From: Brenneria sp. hezel4-2-4
Lineage (GTDB): Bacteria > Pseudomonadota > Gammaproteobacteria > Enterobacterales > Enterobacteriaceae
Length of the DNA stretch: 64,000 nt
Assembly (NCBI RefSeq): GCF_013155275.1
Contig: NZ_JABJXS010000001.1
Location: 682,001-746,000, forward strand
Reading direction: 5' to 3'
In this document: positions 39,297 to 48,056 of the stretch, piece by piece
Layout of the letters: each line of letters opens with the position of its first letter
How positions within the stretch are numbered: the stretch's first letter is position 1
Translations under genes and position numbers: made by a program
Notes under the pieces: generated by a model
Told to the model about the DNA's origin: nothing
Database searches by the model: none
The model's input: the letters and a program-made list of their open reading frames with translations, nothing else

Positions 39297-40313
39297 TTAA
39301 TTCCCTGCCGCCGCCTGCTTCAAATAGGTGGAATTAATCGAATCTGCAAAGGAGGAAGGGATGTCCCGCTGACGAACTTCACCGATGCTTTCCAAAAAAT
39401 GCGCCGTTTTGGCGACGGCCTGTCCGATGCCGCTTTGATCCGTATCGCTGCCGTCCCCCAGCCACTGGGCCGTTGCCTGTTGTTCAAGCGTTGGATATTC
39501 CAGACCCGACAGCGTATTGGTCGCCGTAGTGACGGCCGCGCCGACTTCTTTTGCCACCGTTGCCGCCGCTTTTTCCGGGTCTTGCTGGAATTCTTTCACT
39601 TTTTGCTGATGCACCTTGAGGAAACGAGCCACGGTTTGCGGATACTGCTGGGCAAAAGCCTTTCTGACCACATAGTTGTTGTAAATCAGATAACCGTCTT
39701 TTTGCAGATCCTTAGTCGCGAATACGCCGTGCCCGCCGGAGGCTTCCAACTCCTGGGCAAACGGCGCCCAGACATAACCGGCGTCAATATCGCCGCGTTT
39801 CCACGCCGCCACCATTTCGGCCGGACGCAATGGTATCAGGGTGATTTTGCTGCGATCGAGCTGATGGACGGCTATCGCGGCTTCCAGCGCATACTGCGCG
39901 GTGGAGTTAGGCGGATAGGCGACCCGTTTGCCTTCTATATCCTTCAGTGAGGTAATACCCTGTTTGGCGATCAGCCGCTCATAGGTGGCAATCACACCTG
40001 AAACGCCGATAATCTCAATGGGCAATTTACGTACGATTCCGGCGGTCGCCGGACTGGATCCGAAATTGGCAATATCAATCGCATTACTGGCGAAATAATT
40101 AAGCGCATCCGCGCCGGAGGCGAATTGCACCCACTTAACCGGCGTTTCCAGCGCTTTTTCCAACGATCCATCCGCTTTTGATAACACCAATACCTGTGAA
40201 CCGCCGCTGTAGGCAACCCGGACTTCATCCGGTTTATTTTCCGCCGCCCATGCCGATGTGGCGATCAATAACAGGCCGCTTATGCCCAAGACGCTGGCTA
40301 TATTTTTTCTCAC
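39297..40313 (-). CDS. ABC transporter substrate-binding protein (TauA/SsuA-like)
   Basis: Periplasmic binding protein of 338 residues with a signal peptide ending about AWA-AENKP. Family sequences include ANFGSSPATAGIVRKLPIEI, VAYPPNSTAQYALEAA and AGYVWAPFAQELEASGG, close to TauA (taurine). It lies between a dehydrogenase gene and the permease. Substrate class inferred: taurine, cysteate, sulfolactate or a similar small sulfonate or sulfur amino acid. Confidence 0.9.
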   Translation of the reverse strand: MRKNIASVLGISGLLLIATSAWAAENKPDEVRVAYSGGSQVLVLSKADGSLEKALETPVKWVQFASGADALNYFASNAIDIANFGSSPATAGIVRKLPIEIIGVSGVIATYERLIAKQGITSLKDIEGKRVAYPPNSTAQYALEAAIAVHQLDRSKITLIPLRPAEMVAAWKRGDIDAGYVWAPFAQELEASGGHGVFATKDLQKDGYLIYNNYVVRKAFAQQYPQTVARFLKVHQQKVKEFQQDPEKAAATVAKEVGAAVTTATNTLSGLEYPTLEQQATAQWLGDGSDTDQSGIGQAVAKTAHFLESIGEVRQRDIPSSFADSINSTYLKQAAAGN

Positions 40314-40350
40314 GTTTATTTTCCCTATTGGATTAAAATGTCATACCGAA

Positions 40351-41370
40351 TTATGCAACCTGTTTATTTAAATCAGTAAGTTGCCGCCAGCTAGCGTCAT
40401 CAACATAAATACCCTCTTTAATTCGCTGAAGATATTCTTGTTTTTCCACATCGCCCGGCAATAATAATTCCCCATCATCGCGCGACTGGCGAACCCAGGC
40501 TAATAAGGCCGGAATTTCCTGCTGATAAGAATCCGCGCCGCCTAAGCGATTCGGATCAATTAATATAGACAGCATACTGTTGATGATTTGTTTCTTTTCT
40601 CCTTTTACCGTGCGCTCGGTTTTCCCGCCGGTTAATGCGGCGCCCAGAAGCGAACAAATAAGTGATAATCCCGATCCTTTATGTTGCCCAAACGGCAGCA
40701 ACGCCCCCAGCGGCTGTTCCATCAGCCAGCGCGGATCAACCGTCGGGTTCCCCTGATTATCAACAATGCAGCCGGGTGGCAGGCGTTTACCTTCGTTCCA
40801 GGCAATGCGCGCTTTATTACCGGCAATCACGCTGGTGGCGAAATCCAGAATCACCGGATCGCCTTCCGCTACCGGCACCCCGACACAGAAAGGATTAGTG
40901 CCGAAACGAGGCCGCTCTCCCTGCCACGGTAAAACCACCGTGGTATGAACATTGGCGAAATGCAGCGAAACCAGCCCGGCGTCCACGGCCTGTTCGGCCC
41001 AGGCGCCGATGCGCCCCAGATGATGGGCGTCCGCCAGACTGACCACCGCCACACCGTGCGTTTGCGCGCGGGCAATCCCTTCGGCCAGCGCCTGCTTCGC
41101 CACCACCTGACCAAATCCCTGTTGGCCGTTAAAGGAAATAAGCGGCCCGAAATCCAGGGTTTTCTCTGCATTGGCGTGCGGCGCCAGCCCACCTTCTTTG
41201 ATAGCCGCGATATAACGGGGCAGCATACTGACGCCGTGCGAATCATGCCCCTTGAGGCTCGACTCCACCAAATTATCCGCCACGATCTGCGCCACACTGG
41301 CATCAACTTCGATATTCACTAATCGGTCACGCAAATAATCGCGTAAATAATGATGACTAAATATCGGCAT
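40351..41370 (-). CDS. Malate/L-lactate/sulfolactate dehydrogenase family protein (ComC-like)
   Basis: NAD(P)-dependent dehydrogenase of the Ldh2/MDH2 family, 339 residues, which includes malate, ureidoglycolate, delta-1-piperideine-2-carboxylate and (R)-sulfolactate (ComC) dehydrogenases. It shows GHDSHGVSMLPRYI at the N-terminus with the catalytic His, ADAHHLGRIG, and FGTNPFCVGVP. It is the first gene of the operon with the sulfonate-type transporter and the desulfhydrase/sulfo-lyase. Oxidation of sulfolactate to sulfopyruvate is an attractive role, but reduction of a cyclic imino acid is also possible. Family assignment is firm and substrate is not. Confidence 0.87.
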   Translation of the reverse strand: MPIFSHHYLRDYLRDRLVNIEVDASVAQIVADNLVESSLKGHDSHGVSMLPRYIAAIKEGGLAPHANAEKTLDFGPLISFNGQQGFGQVVAKQALAEGIARAQTHGVAVVSLADAHHLGRIGAWAEQAVDAGLVSLHFANVHTTVVLPWQGERPRFGTNPFCVGVPVAEGDPVILDFATSVIAGNKARIAWNEGKRLPPGCIVDNQGNPTVDPRWLMEQPLGALLPFGQHKGSGLSLICSLLGAALTGGKTERTVKGEKKQIINSMLSILIDPNRLGGADSYQQEIPALLAWVRQSRDDGELLLPGDVEKQEYLQRIKEGIYVDDASWRQLTDLNKQVA

Positions 41371-41664
41371 AATCGCCTCTGAATACGAATTAAATTATAT
41401 GGGCAACACTATAACGCCGGCACTTTTATACCTAACTGAGAAATAAAACTATCGATAGCAAATAATGTGCTAAAGCCATTACCTGTCGATATTTACTTGA
41501 TATTTGGCAACAAGTTTAAAATTCATTCTAAGTTATTCCAAAACGGACTTTAGCAATAAATGCAGAAGAAAATAGGATGCGAAAATCCTGTCTATTTAAA
41601 CCAGGTCTATCAGCTTTATATTTTATTTAGCTGTCATCAGGGTAATGCCAAAAGAGAGAAAAAA
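41371..41664. other. Divergent promoter region of two sulfonate-type ABC operons
   Basis: AT-rich, about 290 bases. A TTATTCC motif at about 41533-41539 resembles half of a CysB/Cbl-type site. I could not place -35/-10 boxes with confidence. The region probably serves both operons under sulfur limitation. Confidence 0.4.
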
Positions 41665-42684
41665 ATGAGCCAACCACCCAAAAATAAAACCTTCCGTCAT
41701 TTGACTCTGGCGGCAACGCTGGCATGCACGTTAGCCTCATTTGGCGCCGGTGCGGAAGGGAAGATCAGCATCGCCCAGCAGTTTGGCATTGGTTATCTCA
41801 TCCTGGATGTGGTGCGCGATCAAAACTTGATCGAAAAACACGGTAAACAACAGGGGATTGATATCCAGGTGGACTGGCGTACGCTCTCCGGCGCAACCGC
41901 CATCAATGAAGCGCTGCTGTCCGGCGCGCTGGATGTCGCGTCGGCCGGCGTACCGCCGATGCTGACCGTGTGGGATCGCACTCACGGCCGCCAGAACGTC
42001 AAGGCCATCGCCTCGCTGGGATCGATGCCCAACTATCTGCTGAGCAATAATCCGGCGGTGAAAACCATTGGCGATTTAAGTGAAAAGGATCGCATCGCCG
42101 TTCCCGCCGCCGGCGTAGGGTTCCAGTCGCGCACCTTACAGATTGAAACCGCCAAGCAATACGGCGTCGATGACTTTAAGCGCTTTGACAAAATCAGCGT
42201 AAGCCTGCCCCACCCCGACGCCAGCGCGGCGCTGGTTGCCGGCGGCTCTGAAATCAGCGCTCACTTCTCCAGCCCGCCATTCCAGTACCAGGCGCTGGAG
42301 AACAAGAATGTGCATAAAATTCTCAGCTCTTACGACGTGTTAGGCGGGCCGGCGACGTTCAACGTGCTGTACACCACCCAGAAATTTCATGATGAAAACC
42401 CTAAAACCTACCGCGCGTTTTACCAGGCGCTGGAGGAAGCGGCTGAAATTATCAAAGCCGATAAAGCGGCGGCGGCTGAAACCTATATCCGGGTGGAGAA
42501 ATCACGGCTCGACCCGGCGCTGATCAAGCGCATCGTTGAGGATCCTGAAATCGACTTCACCATCACCCCGCAACGTACCTATATCTATGCCGAAAAATTA
42601 CATCAGCTTGGGGTACTGAAAAACAAGGCGGACAGTTGGAAAGATTACTTCTTCAGTGAAATCCATGACCAGCCGGGAAGCTAA
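41665..42684 (+). CDS. ABC transporter substrate-binding protein (second Tau/Ssu-like system)
   Basis: Periplasmic binding protein of the nitrate/sulfonate/taurine superfamily, 339 residues. The signal peptide follows MSQPPKNKTFRHL and ends about GAGA-EGK. Family sequences are TLSGATAINEALLSGALDVA and VPAAGVGFQSRTLQIE. I chose the ATG at 41665, preceded by AGAGAGA, because it gives a proper signal peptide; the longer frame from 41560 does not. Unlike the divergent system, no catabolic enzyme is in this short operon, except a dehydrogenase 125 bases after it. The substrate is unknown. Confidence 0.87.
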   Translation: MSQPPKNKTFRHLTLAATLACTLASFGAGAEGKISIAQQFGIGYLILDVVRDQNLIEKHGKQQGIDIQVDWRTLSGATAINEALLSGALDVASAGVPPMLTVWDRTHGRQNVKAIASLGSMPNYLLSNNPAVKTIGDLSEKDRIAVPAAGVGFQSRTLQIETAKQYGVDDFKRFDKISVSLPHPDASAALVAGGSEISAHFSSPPFQYQALENKNVHKILSSYDVLGGPATFNVLYTTQKFHDENPKTYRAFYQALEEAAEIIKADKAAAAETYIRVEKSRLDPALIKRIVEDPEIDFTITPQRTYIYAEKLHQLGVLKNKADSWKDYFFSEIHDQPGS

Positions 42685-42728
42685 GCGGCTGAGCGCTAAC
42701 CCTCGGCTCATCACGCACAGGAGGATTT

Positions 42729-43595
42729 ATGGACATCTCTAATCACGACGCGTCGGCACAGCCGCTGTTGCAGATAGACGGCGTCGGGCTGGAATACCGC
42801 ACCCGGCGCAGCCAGGTACGGGCCACCCACGACGTGAGTTTCGACGTGTTTCCCGCCGACCGTTTCGTGCTGCTGGGGCCGTCGGGATGCGGCAAGTCCA
42901 GTCTGCTGAAGTCAATCGGCGGCTTCCTGCCGCCGGTGGACGGCGAGATCCGGCTGGATGGCGAGGCCATCACGCGGCCGGGGCCGGATCGGATCATGGT
43001 ATTTCAGGAGTTTGATCAGCTACCGCCGTGGAAAACCGTGCTCGAAAATACGCTGTTTCCGCTGGTCGCCAGCCGCAAAGCCAATCGTGCCGAAGCAAGG
43101 GACAGGGCTATGTATTTTCTGGAGAAAGTCGGCTTGACGAAGTTTGCCGACGCCTATCCGCATACGCTGTCCGGCGGCATGAAGCAGCGGGTGGCGATTG
43201 CCAGAGCGCTGGCGATGCAGCCCAAAGTGTTGCTAATGGACGAGCCGTTCGCCGCGCTGGATGCGCTGACCCGCCGTAAAATGCAGGAAGAACTGCTGAT
43301 CCTGTGGGAAGAGGTGCGGTTCACGCTGCTTTTCGTCACCCATTCCATTGAAGAAGCGCTGATCGTCGGCAGCCGGGTGCTGCTGCTCTCGCCGCATCCG
43401 GGACGCGTTCGCGCTGAAATCAACTGTCACCAGTTCGCCCTGGCCGATCAGGGCAGCGAGGCTTTCCAGGCGACGGCCCAGCGCATTCACCATCTTCTTT
43501 TCCCGGCAGAAGGCGCCGCACCAACGCCAGCCGCTACGCATCAGGGTAACTATTATGAGCATCCAGCCGCCCGTCCGACCCGAGTATCAGCGTGA
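42729..43595 (+). CDS. ABC transporter ATP-binding protein (second Tau/Ssu-like system)
   Basis: ATPase of 288 residues. Walker [11 protein letters not shown]-loop FQEFDQLPPW, signature [15 protein letters not shown], Walker B LLMDEPFAALD and THSIEEALIVG are present. AGGAGG lies six bases before the ATG. Its last 41 bases overlap the start of the permease gene, a longer overlap than usual, so the C-terminal tail is shared coding sequence. Confidence 0.92.
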   Translation: MDISNHDASAQPLLQIDGVGLEYRTRRSQVRATHDVSFDVFPADRFVLLGPSGCGKSSLLKSIGGFLPPVDGEIRLDGEAITRPGPDRIMVFQEFDQLPPWKTVLENTLFPLVASRKANRAEARDRAMYFLEKVGLTKFADAYPHTLSGGMKQRVAIARALAMQPKVLLMDEPFAALDALTRRKMQEELLILWEEVRFTLLFVTHSIEEALIVGSRVLLLSPHPGRVRAEINCHQFALADQGSEAFQATAQRIHHLLFPAEGAAPTPAATHQGNYYEHPAARPTRVSA

Positions 43596-44421
43596 ACTGA
43601 CGCCGCTGACCCATTTCACGCTGGCGCAGCCGCTGCCCCTGTTCACCCGGTTATGGAATCAGGAATGGTTGCGCAAGCTGGTGATTCTACTGGCGCTGCT
43701 GGCGCTATGGGAGTTGGTCGCCCGCTGGCAGAACAACGATCTGATGTTCCCCGGTTTTGTGCAAACCTTGCAGGCCTTCAAGGCCGATGTGGCCAGCGGC
43801 GAGCTGCCGGAAAAAGTGGTTGTTTCGCTTGGCACGCTGCTGAAAGGCTATGTCATCGGCAGCCTGCTGGCGCTGGGACTCAGCGCGCTGGCGGTGTCAA
43901 CCCGTACCGGGCGCGATCTGCTGGCGACCTTGACCTCGATGTTCAACCCGTTGCCCGCCATTGCCCTGCTGCCGCTGGCGTTGCTGTGGTTTGGTCTGGG
44001 AGAAAACAGCCTGATCTTCGTGCTTGTCCACTCGGTGATGTGGCCGATGGCGCTTAATACTTACTCCGGTTTCCTCAGCGTGTCGGAAACGCTGCGGATG
44101 ACGGGACGCAACTATGGTTTAACCGGCCGACGTTATGTGACCTATATTCTGATCCCGGCGGCGTTGCCCTCCATCTTGTCCGGTCTGAAAATCGGCTGGG
44201 CGTTCGCCTGGCGAACCCTGATCGCCGCCGAACTGGTCTTTGGGGCATCCAGCGGCGGCGGCGGTCTGGGCTGGTATATTTTCCAGAACCGTAATGAACT
44301 GTATACCGACCGCGTTTTCGCCGGTCTGGCGTCCGTCATCATAATTGGTTTACTGGTGGAAAGCCTGATTTTCGCCAGTATCGAAAAACTGACGGTAAAA
44401 CGCTGGGGGATGCAACGTTAA
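43555..44421 (+). CDS. ABC transporter permease (second Tau/Ssu-like system)
   Basis: Inner-membrane permease of 288 residues with about six membrane segments. The coupling-loop region is VSETLRMTGRNYGLTGRRYV. The start lies inside the ATPase gene with AGGG before it. A hairpin terminator follows at 44435. Confidence 0.9.
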   Translation: MSIQPPVRPEYQRELTPLTHFTLAQPLPLFTRLWNQEWLRKLVILLALLALWELVARWQNNDLMFPGFVQTLQAFKADVASGELPEKVVVSLGTLLKGYVIGSLLALGLSALAVSTRTGRDLLATLTSMFNPLPAIALLPLALLWFGLGENSLIFVLVHSVMWPMALNTYSGFLSVSETLRMTGRNYGLTGRRYVTYILIPAALPSILSGLKIGWAFAWRTLIAAELVFGASSGGGGLGWYIFQNRNELYTDRVFAGLASVIIIGLLVESLIFASIEKLTVKRWGMQR

Positions 44422-44434
44422 GCAATAGTTGGAC

Positions 44435-44475
44435 GATTCTGGTTATGCGAAATTTACCCATGCTTAGCCAGAATC
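44435..44475 (+). terminator. Terminator of the second Tau/Ssu-like operon
   Basis: GATTCTGG and CCAGAATC pair across a 25-base loop that adds further pairing, followed by ATTCTTTT. It lies 14 bases after the permease stop. Moderate strength. Confidence 0.6.
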
Positions 44476-44546
44476 ATTCTTTTGCCGCATAGTGCATCGC
44501 TGCTACAACTACTTATCCCTTTTCCCAGATATGCGAGGCCTCGTAG

Positions 44547-45650
44547 ATGATCGCAATACAAGCGCCGCAGACCTACCTGAATCGTGATGGCGTCATCACT
44601 ACCGTCGGTGAGTTTGTCAAACCACTGGCCGACACCCTGCTGATTGTAACCAGCCCGCAGGCATGGCGCGCCACGGCGGAAAAAGTCGAGCGCAGTCTGA
44701 ACCAGCACGGCCTGAAGTATCAGGTGGAATTTCTGCCGGGAGACTGCACCAAATCCGCCATCGAAGCCTTGACCATACAGGCCCGCAAGCTTGAGGCTGA
44801 ACTGATTCTGGGGATTGGCGGGGGACGGGCGCTGGATGCGGCCAAAGCCGTCGGCGAAGTATTGGGGCAGATCCCGGTGATTACGGTTCCCACCATCGCC
44901 GCCACCTGCGCCGCCTGGTCGCCCATCAGCGTGATCTACAGCGATACGGGAGCGCATCAGGGCGCATTAGCGCTGAAGCGGCTGCCGGTATGGGTATTGG
45001 TGGACAGCGAAGCGATCGCCCAAAGTTCGCCGCGTTACCTTAAGGCCGGCATCGTTGACGCGCTGGCGAAATGGTATGAATTCCAGCCCTATCTGCGCAA
45101 CGGCGATGACGGGCTGGCGCTGGCATTGAAAGCGCAGGCCGCCAAACTGGCGCTGGATACGTTTAATGCCTACGGCGAACAGGCCATCGCCGACAATCAG
45201 CAAAAGCAGGTTACCCCGGCATTACGCAAAGTGATTGACGCCGTTATCGCGCTGGCGGGCGTGGCGAACAGCATGAAAGACGACGTGCCGCGTATCGGCG
45301 TTGCTCACGCCATTCATAACAGCATGACGCGCCTGCCGGAACTACATCACTGGCTACACGGTGAAAAGGTGGGATTCGGTCTGGCGGCGCAAACGTTTCT
45401 GGAACATGACAACGCCCGTGACAGAGAAGAATTATTATCGCAGCTCCAGCGTTACGGCGGCCCGTTAACGCTGACGTCGCTCGGTCTTGACCAGCAGCCC
45501 CAGCGCATTGATGAAATTGCCGACAACGTGAAGATCACGCCCCCTATTGCCGCCTTACTGCCCTTCTCGGTCGAAGCGGCGCGCATTAAACAAGCGTTAT
45601 GGAGCACCCAGCAACTGGCCGCGCTAACGGCCGATAACCAGGCCGCCTGA
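44547..45650 (+). CDS. HcxA-like hydroxycarboxylate dehydrogenase (glycerol dehydrogenase family)
   Basis: Group III metal-dependent alcohol dehydrogenase, 367 residues. GIGGGRALDAAKAVGE binds NAD(P). TIAATCAAWSPISVIY closely follows E. coli YbdH (HcxA), which reduces 2-oxo acids such as 2-oxobutyrate. Metal ligands are probably Asp in GIVDALAKW and the histidines in AHAIHNS and HWLHGEK. GAGG lies before the ATG. It stands between two transporters, possibly with its own promoter. The exact substrate is uncertain. Confidence 0.85.
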   Translation: MIAIQAPQTYLNRDGVITTVGEFVKPLADTLLIVTSPQAWRATAEKVERSLNQHGLKYQVEFLPGDCTKSAIEALTIQARKLEAELILGIGGGRALDAAKAVGEVLGQIPVITVPTIAATCAAWSPISVIYSDTGAHQGALALKRLPVWVLVDSEAIAQSSPRYLKAGIVDALAKWYEFQPYLRNGDDGLALALKAQAAKLALDTFNAYGEQAIADNQQKQVTPALRKVIDAVIALAGVANSMKDDVPRIGVAHAIHNSMTRLPELHHWLHGEKVGFGLAAQTFLEHDNARDREELLSQLQRYGGPLTLTSLGLDQQPQRIDEIADNVKITPPIAALLPFSVEAARIKQALWSTQQLAALTADNQAA

Positions 45651-45656
45651 TCCCGT

Positions 45657-45677
45657 TTCCCCGATCTTTTCGGGGAA
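45657..45677. terminator. Hairpin between the dehydrogenase gene and the convergent ABC operon
   Basis: TTCCCCGA and TCGGGGAA with a TCTTT loop, in the 36-base gap between convergent genes. The T-run is short on both strands, so it may act as a modest bidirectional terminator. Confidence 0.55.
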
Positions 45678-45686
45678 GCCTTTGGT

Positions 45687-46478
45687 TTACGCGCTGAGCG
45701 CATTGATAAACGAGTGGGTGCGGCTATTGTCCGGCCGCCTGAATACCTGTTCAGGCGTGCCTTGTTCAACGATCCTGCCATGCTCGGTAAACACCACCTG
45801 ATGGCTAACCTCCTGCGCAAAACGCATTTCATGGGTGACCAGAATACAGGTCATCCCGTCGTTTACCAGTTCGCGGATGACCGTCAACACCTCCCCGACG
45901 GTTTCCGGATCCAGCGCGGAAGTCACTTCGTCAAACAACACCAGTTCCGGCTCCATCGCCAGCGCGCGGGCGATCGCCACTCTTTGCTGTTGTCCGCCGG
46001 ACAGTTCGCCGGGATAGCTATCGGCCTTATGCTCCAGCCGCACCCGCTTGAGTAACCGCCGGCCAAGCCGCTCCGCCCGGTCACGCGTCTGACCGAGGAT
46101 CTTGACCGGCGCGACCATGATATTTTCCAGCACGCTGAGATGGGGAAAAAGATTGTACTGCTGAAACACAAACCCCACCCGTTTACGCAGCGCAATTTTA
46201 TCGACTTCGCGCTTTAATTCATGCACGGCGGTATCACCGACATAGATATGCCCCTGATGAGGCGTCAGCAATCCATTGATGCAGCGCAGGATAGAAGACT
46301 TTCCTGAACCAGATGGGCCGATAATGGTGGTCACTTCCCCCTGATTAACCACCAGATCGATACCTTGCAGTATCGCATTGTTCCCCAATGTCAGATGCAC
46401 ATCCTCCAGCCGCACCAGGGTTCGGGCGGCGGAACGCGGCTTAAAGGGTAATGTCGTCATCAGTGGCTCCTCTGTCAA
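45687..46478 (-). CDS. Polar amino acid ABC transporter ATP-binding protein (GlnQ-like)
   Basis: ATPase of the polar amino acid class, 263 residues. Walker A GPSGSGKSS, Q-loop FQQYNLFPHLSVLENI, signature LSGGQQQRVAIARAL, Walker B LVLFDEVTSALDPE and the switch histidine in THEMRFAQEV are typical of GlnQ/ArtP/HisP. It is the last gene of a four-gene operon and starts 11 bases after the second permease. The amino acid carried is not clear. Confidence 0.92.
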   Translation of the reverse strand: MTEEPLMTTLPFKPRSAARTLVRLEDVHLTLGNNAILQGIDLVVNQGEVTTIIGPSGSGKSSILRCINGLLTPHQGHIYVGDTAVHELKREVDKIALRKRVGFVFQQYNLFPHLSVLENIMVAPVKILGQTRDRAERLGRRLLKRVRLEHKADSYPGELSGGQQQRVAIARALAMEPELVLFDEVTSALDPETVGEVLTVIRELVNDGMTCILVTHEMRFAQEVSHQVVFTEHGRIVEQGTPEQVFRRPDNSRTHSFINALSA

Positions 46479-46489
46479 ATAAGGGTGCG

Positions 46490-47293
46490 TTATTGCGTCT
46501 GACTAAAACCGAAACGACGTTCAAGACGCTGGGTAAAGCGCGCGATCGGGTAGCAATAAGCAAAAAACAACAGCAACACTGCCAGATAAACCAGCATGGT
46601 GAAGCTAATCTGATTGACCGTACTGGCGGCATTGCGGGCCGATTCCAGTACGTCGCCCACGCCCACCAGCGAGGCCATGGTGGTTCCCATTGCAATATGG
46701 GCGTACAGATTCATCCACGGAGGCAGCATACGTTTAAAACACTGCGGCAGGATCAGCCAGCGCAGCGCCTGAACCCGGCTGAACGCCAGCGAAAGCGCCG
46801 TTTCCCATTGCGCGGCGGGAATCGATCGGATCGCTCCGCGAAAGATCTCCGCCACATTGGCGCAGGCCGGCAACGCCAGCCCCAGCATCACTTTGATCCA
46901 GTCAGGAAAAGACACATAGACGTCGCCAATCTTTAACTCGAACGGGAACAGATAGGTGGTGAAAAATATCAACACCAGCAACGGCGCATTGCGGAAAATA
47001 TGAATAAACAACCGGGCGGGGGCGTTCAGCCAACGCCAGTCCGAGTGAGCCATGGCCCCGACGATAAGCCCGGTCAGGGTGCCCAACGCGATGGCTAAAA
47101 TACTGATCCAGATATTCAACGCAAAGCCTTTCAGCAGATACGGCATCCACTTAACCAGTTGCGCCAGGCCGCTATTCTCCGCCGGCCGCCATATCTGGCT
47201 GAGCAACAGCAAGGCGAATAGCGCCGCCGCCGTCACAATAACGCACTTCAACTTGCCCGTTGAGGTCCAGAACGCCACCGATGAATCAGGCAT
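46490..47293 (-). CDS. Polar amino acid ABC transporter permease (second)
   Basis: Inner-membrane permease of the HisM/GlnP class, 267 residues. The class sequence VAEIFRGAIRSIPAAQWETALSL and the LPQCFKRMLPPWMN region are clear. It overlaps the first permease gene by 8 bases and pairs with it as a heterodimer. Confidence 0.9.
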   Translation of the reverse strand: MPDSSVAFWTSTGKLKCVIVTAAALFALLLLSQIWRPAENSGLAQLVKWMPYLLKGFALNIWISILAIALGTLTGLIVGAMAHSDWRWLNAPARLFIHIFRNAPLLVLIFFTTYLFPFELKIGDVYVSFPDWIKVMLGLALPACANVAEIFRGAIRSIPAAQWETALSLAFSRVQALRWLILPQCFKRMLPPWMNLYAHIAMGTTMASLVGVGDVLESARNAASTVNQISFTMLVYLAVLLLFFAYCYPIARFTQRLERRFGFSQTQ

Positions 47294-48029
47294 AACCCGG
47301 CATCCTCAGTTTCTCCTCAAGATAGCGTCCGGCCACCGCCACCAGCCAGGTCAGCAAGCTGTAGATAGCCAGCAACAGGATCATCAACTCCAGTACGTTG
47401 TCGCGCTGTGACCAAATCATCAGCGATGCGTAGGTCACTTCGCCCACCGCCACGGCCGCGCCCAGCGACGTGGACTTGACCAGATTAACCAAGTTATTGA
47501 CCAGCGCAGGCAGGGCAAAACGCGTGGCAATCGGCAGATCAACCAGCGTCAGCAGTTGATAACGGTTAAACCCCATCGACCGGGCTGATTCGCGCATCAC
47601 GTCAGGCACCGCGCCAATCCCGGCGCGAAGCGCCTCGGCGTGCAGCGCGCCATAGTGCATCGCCAGCACGATGATCACCCACACATACGCAGTGAGCGGA
47701 TTGTTAGCCGCGCCATCCGTCACATGCAAATTAATCAGCATATTCAGTACCAGCACGGCAAAATAAATCTGCACCAGCGTCGGCGTATTACGGGTAAGCT
47801 CGACAAACCATCGCGTCGGCAGCGCCAGATAACGGCGTTCGGAGGTTAACATGGCGGAAAACAGCACGCCCAGAATCAGGCTCAGCACCAGCGTAACGGC
47901 CACCAGATTCAGCGTCGTCACGATGCCGTCGAGCCACGCCTGACGATCGTAAGGGCTGAGCAGAAAGGCATAGTCCAACCCGATACCGTCAAACCATTGC
48001 ACCGCGGCGCTGATAACATTCATCATCAT
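47286..48029 (-). CDS. Polar amino acid ABC transporter permease (first)
   Basis: Inner-membrane permease of the HisQ/GltJ class, 247 residues. It shows HAEALRAGIGAVPDVMRESARSMG, the class signature, and a long N-terminal lead before the first membrane segment, as in GltJ. It lies 27 bases after the binding protein gene. Confidence 0.9.
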   Translation of the reverse strand: MMMNVISAAVQWFDGIGLDYAFLLSPYDRQAWLDGIVTTLNLVAVTLVLSLILGVLFSAMLTSERRYLALPTRWFVELTRNTPTLVQIYFAVLVLNMLINLHVTDGAANNPLTAYVWVIIVLAMHYGALHAEALRAGIGAVPDVMRESARSMGFNRYQLLTLVDLPIATRFALPALVNNLVNLVKSTSLGAAVAVGEVTYASLMIWSQRDNVLELMILLLAIYSLLTWLVAVAGRYLEEKLRMPGYA

Positions 48030-48056
48030 GCTATTCCTATGGCGTTGCGAGAACGA

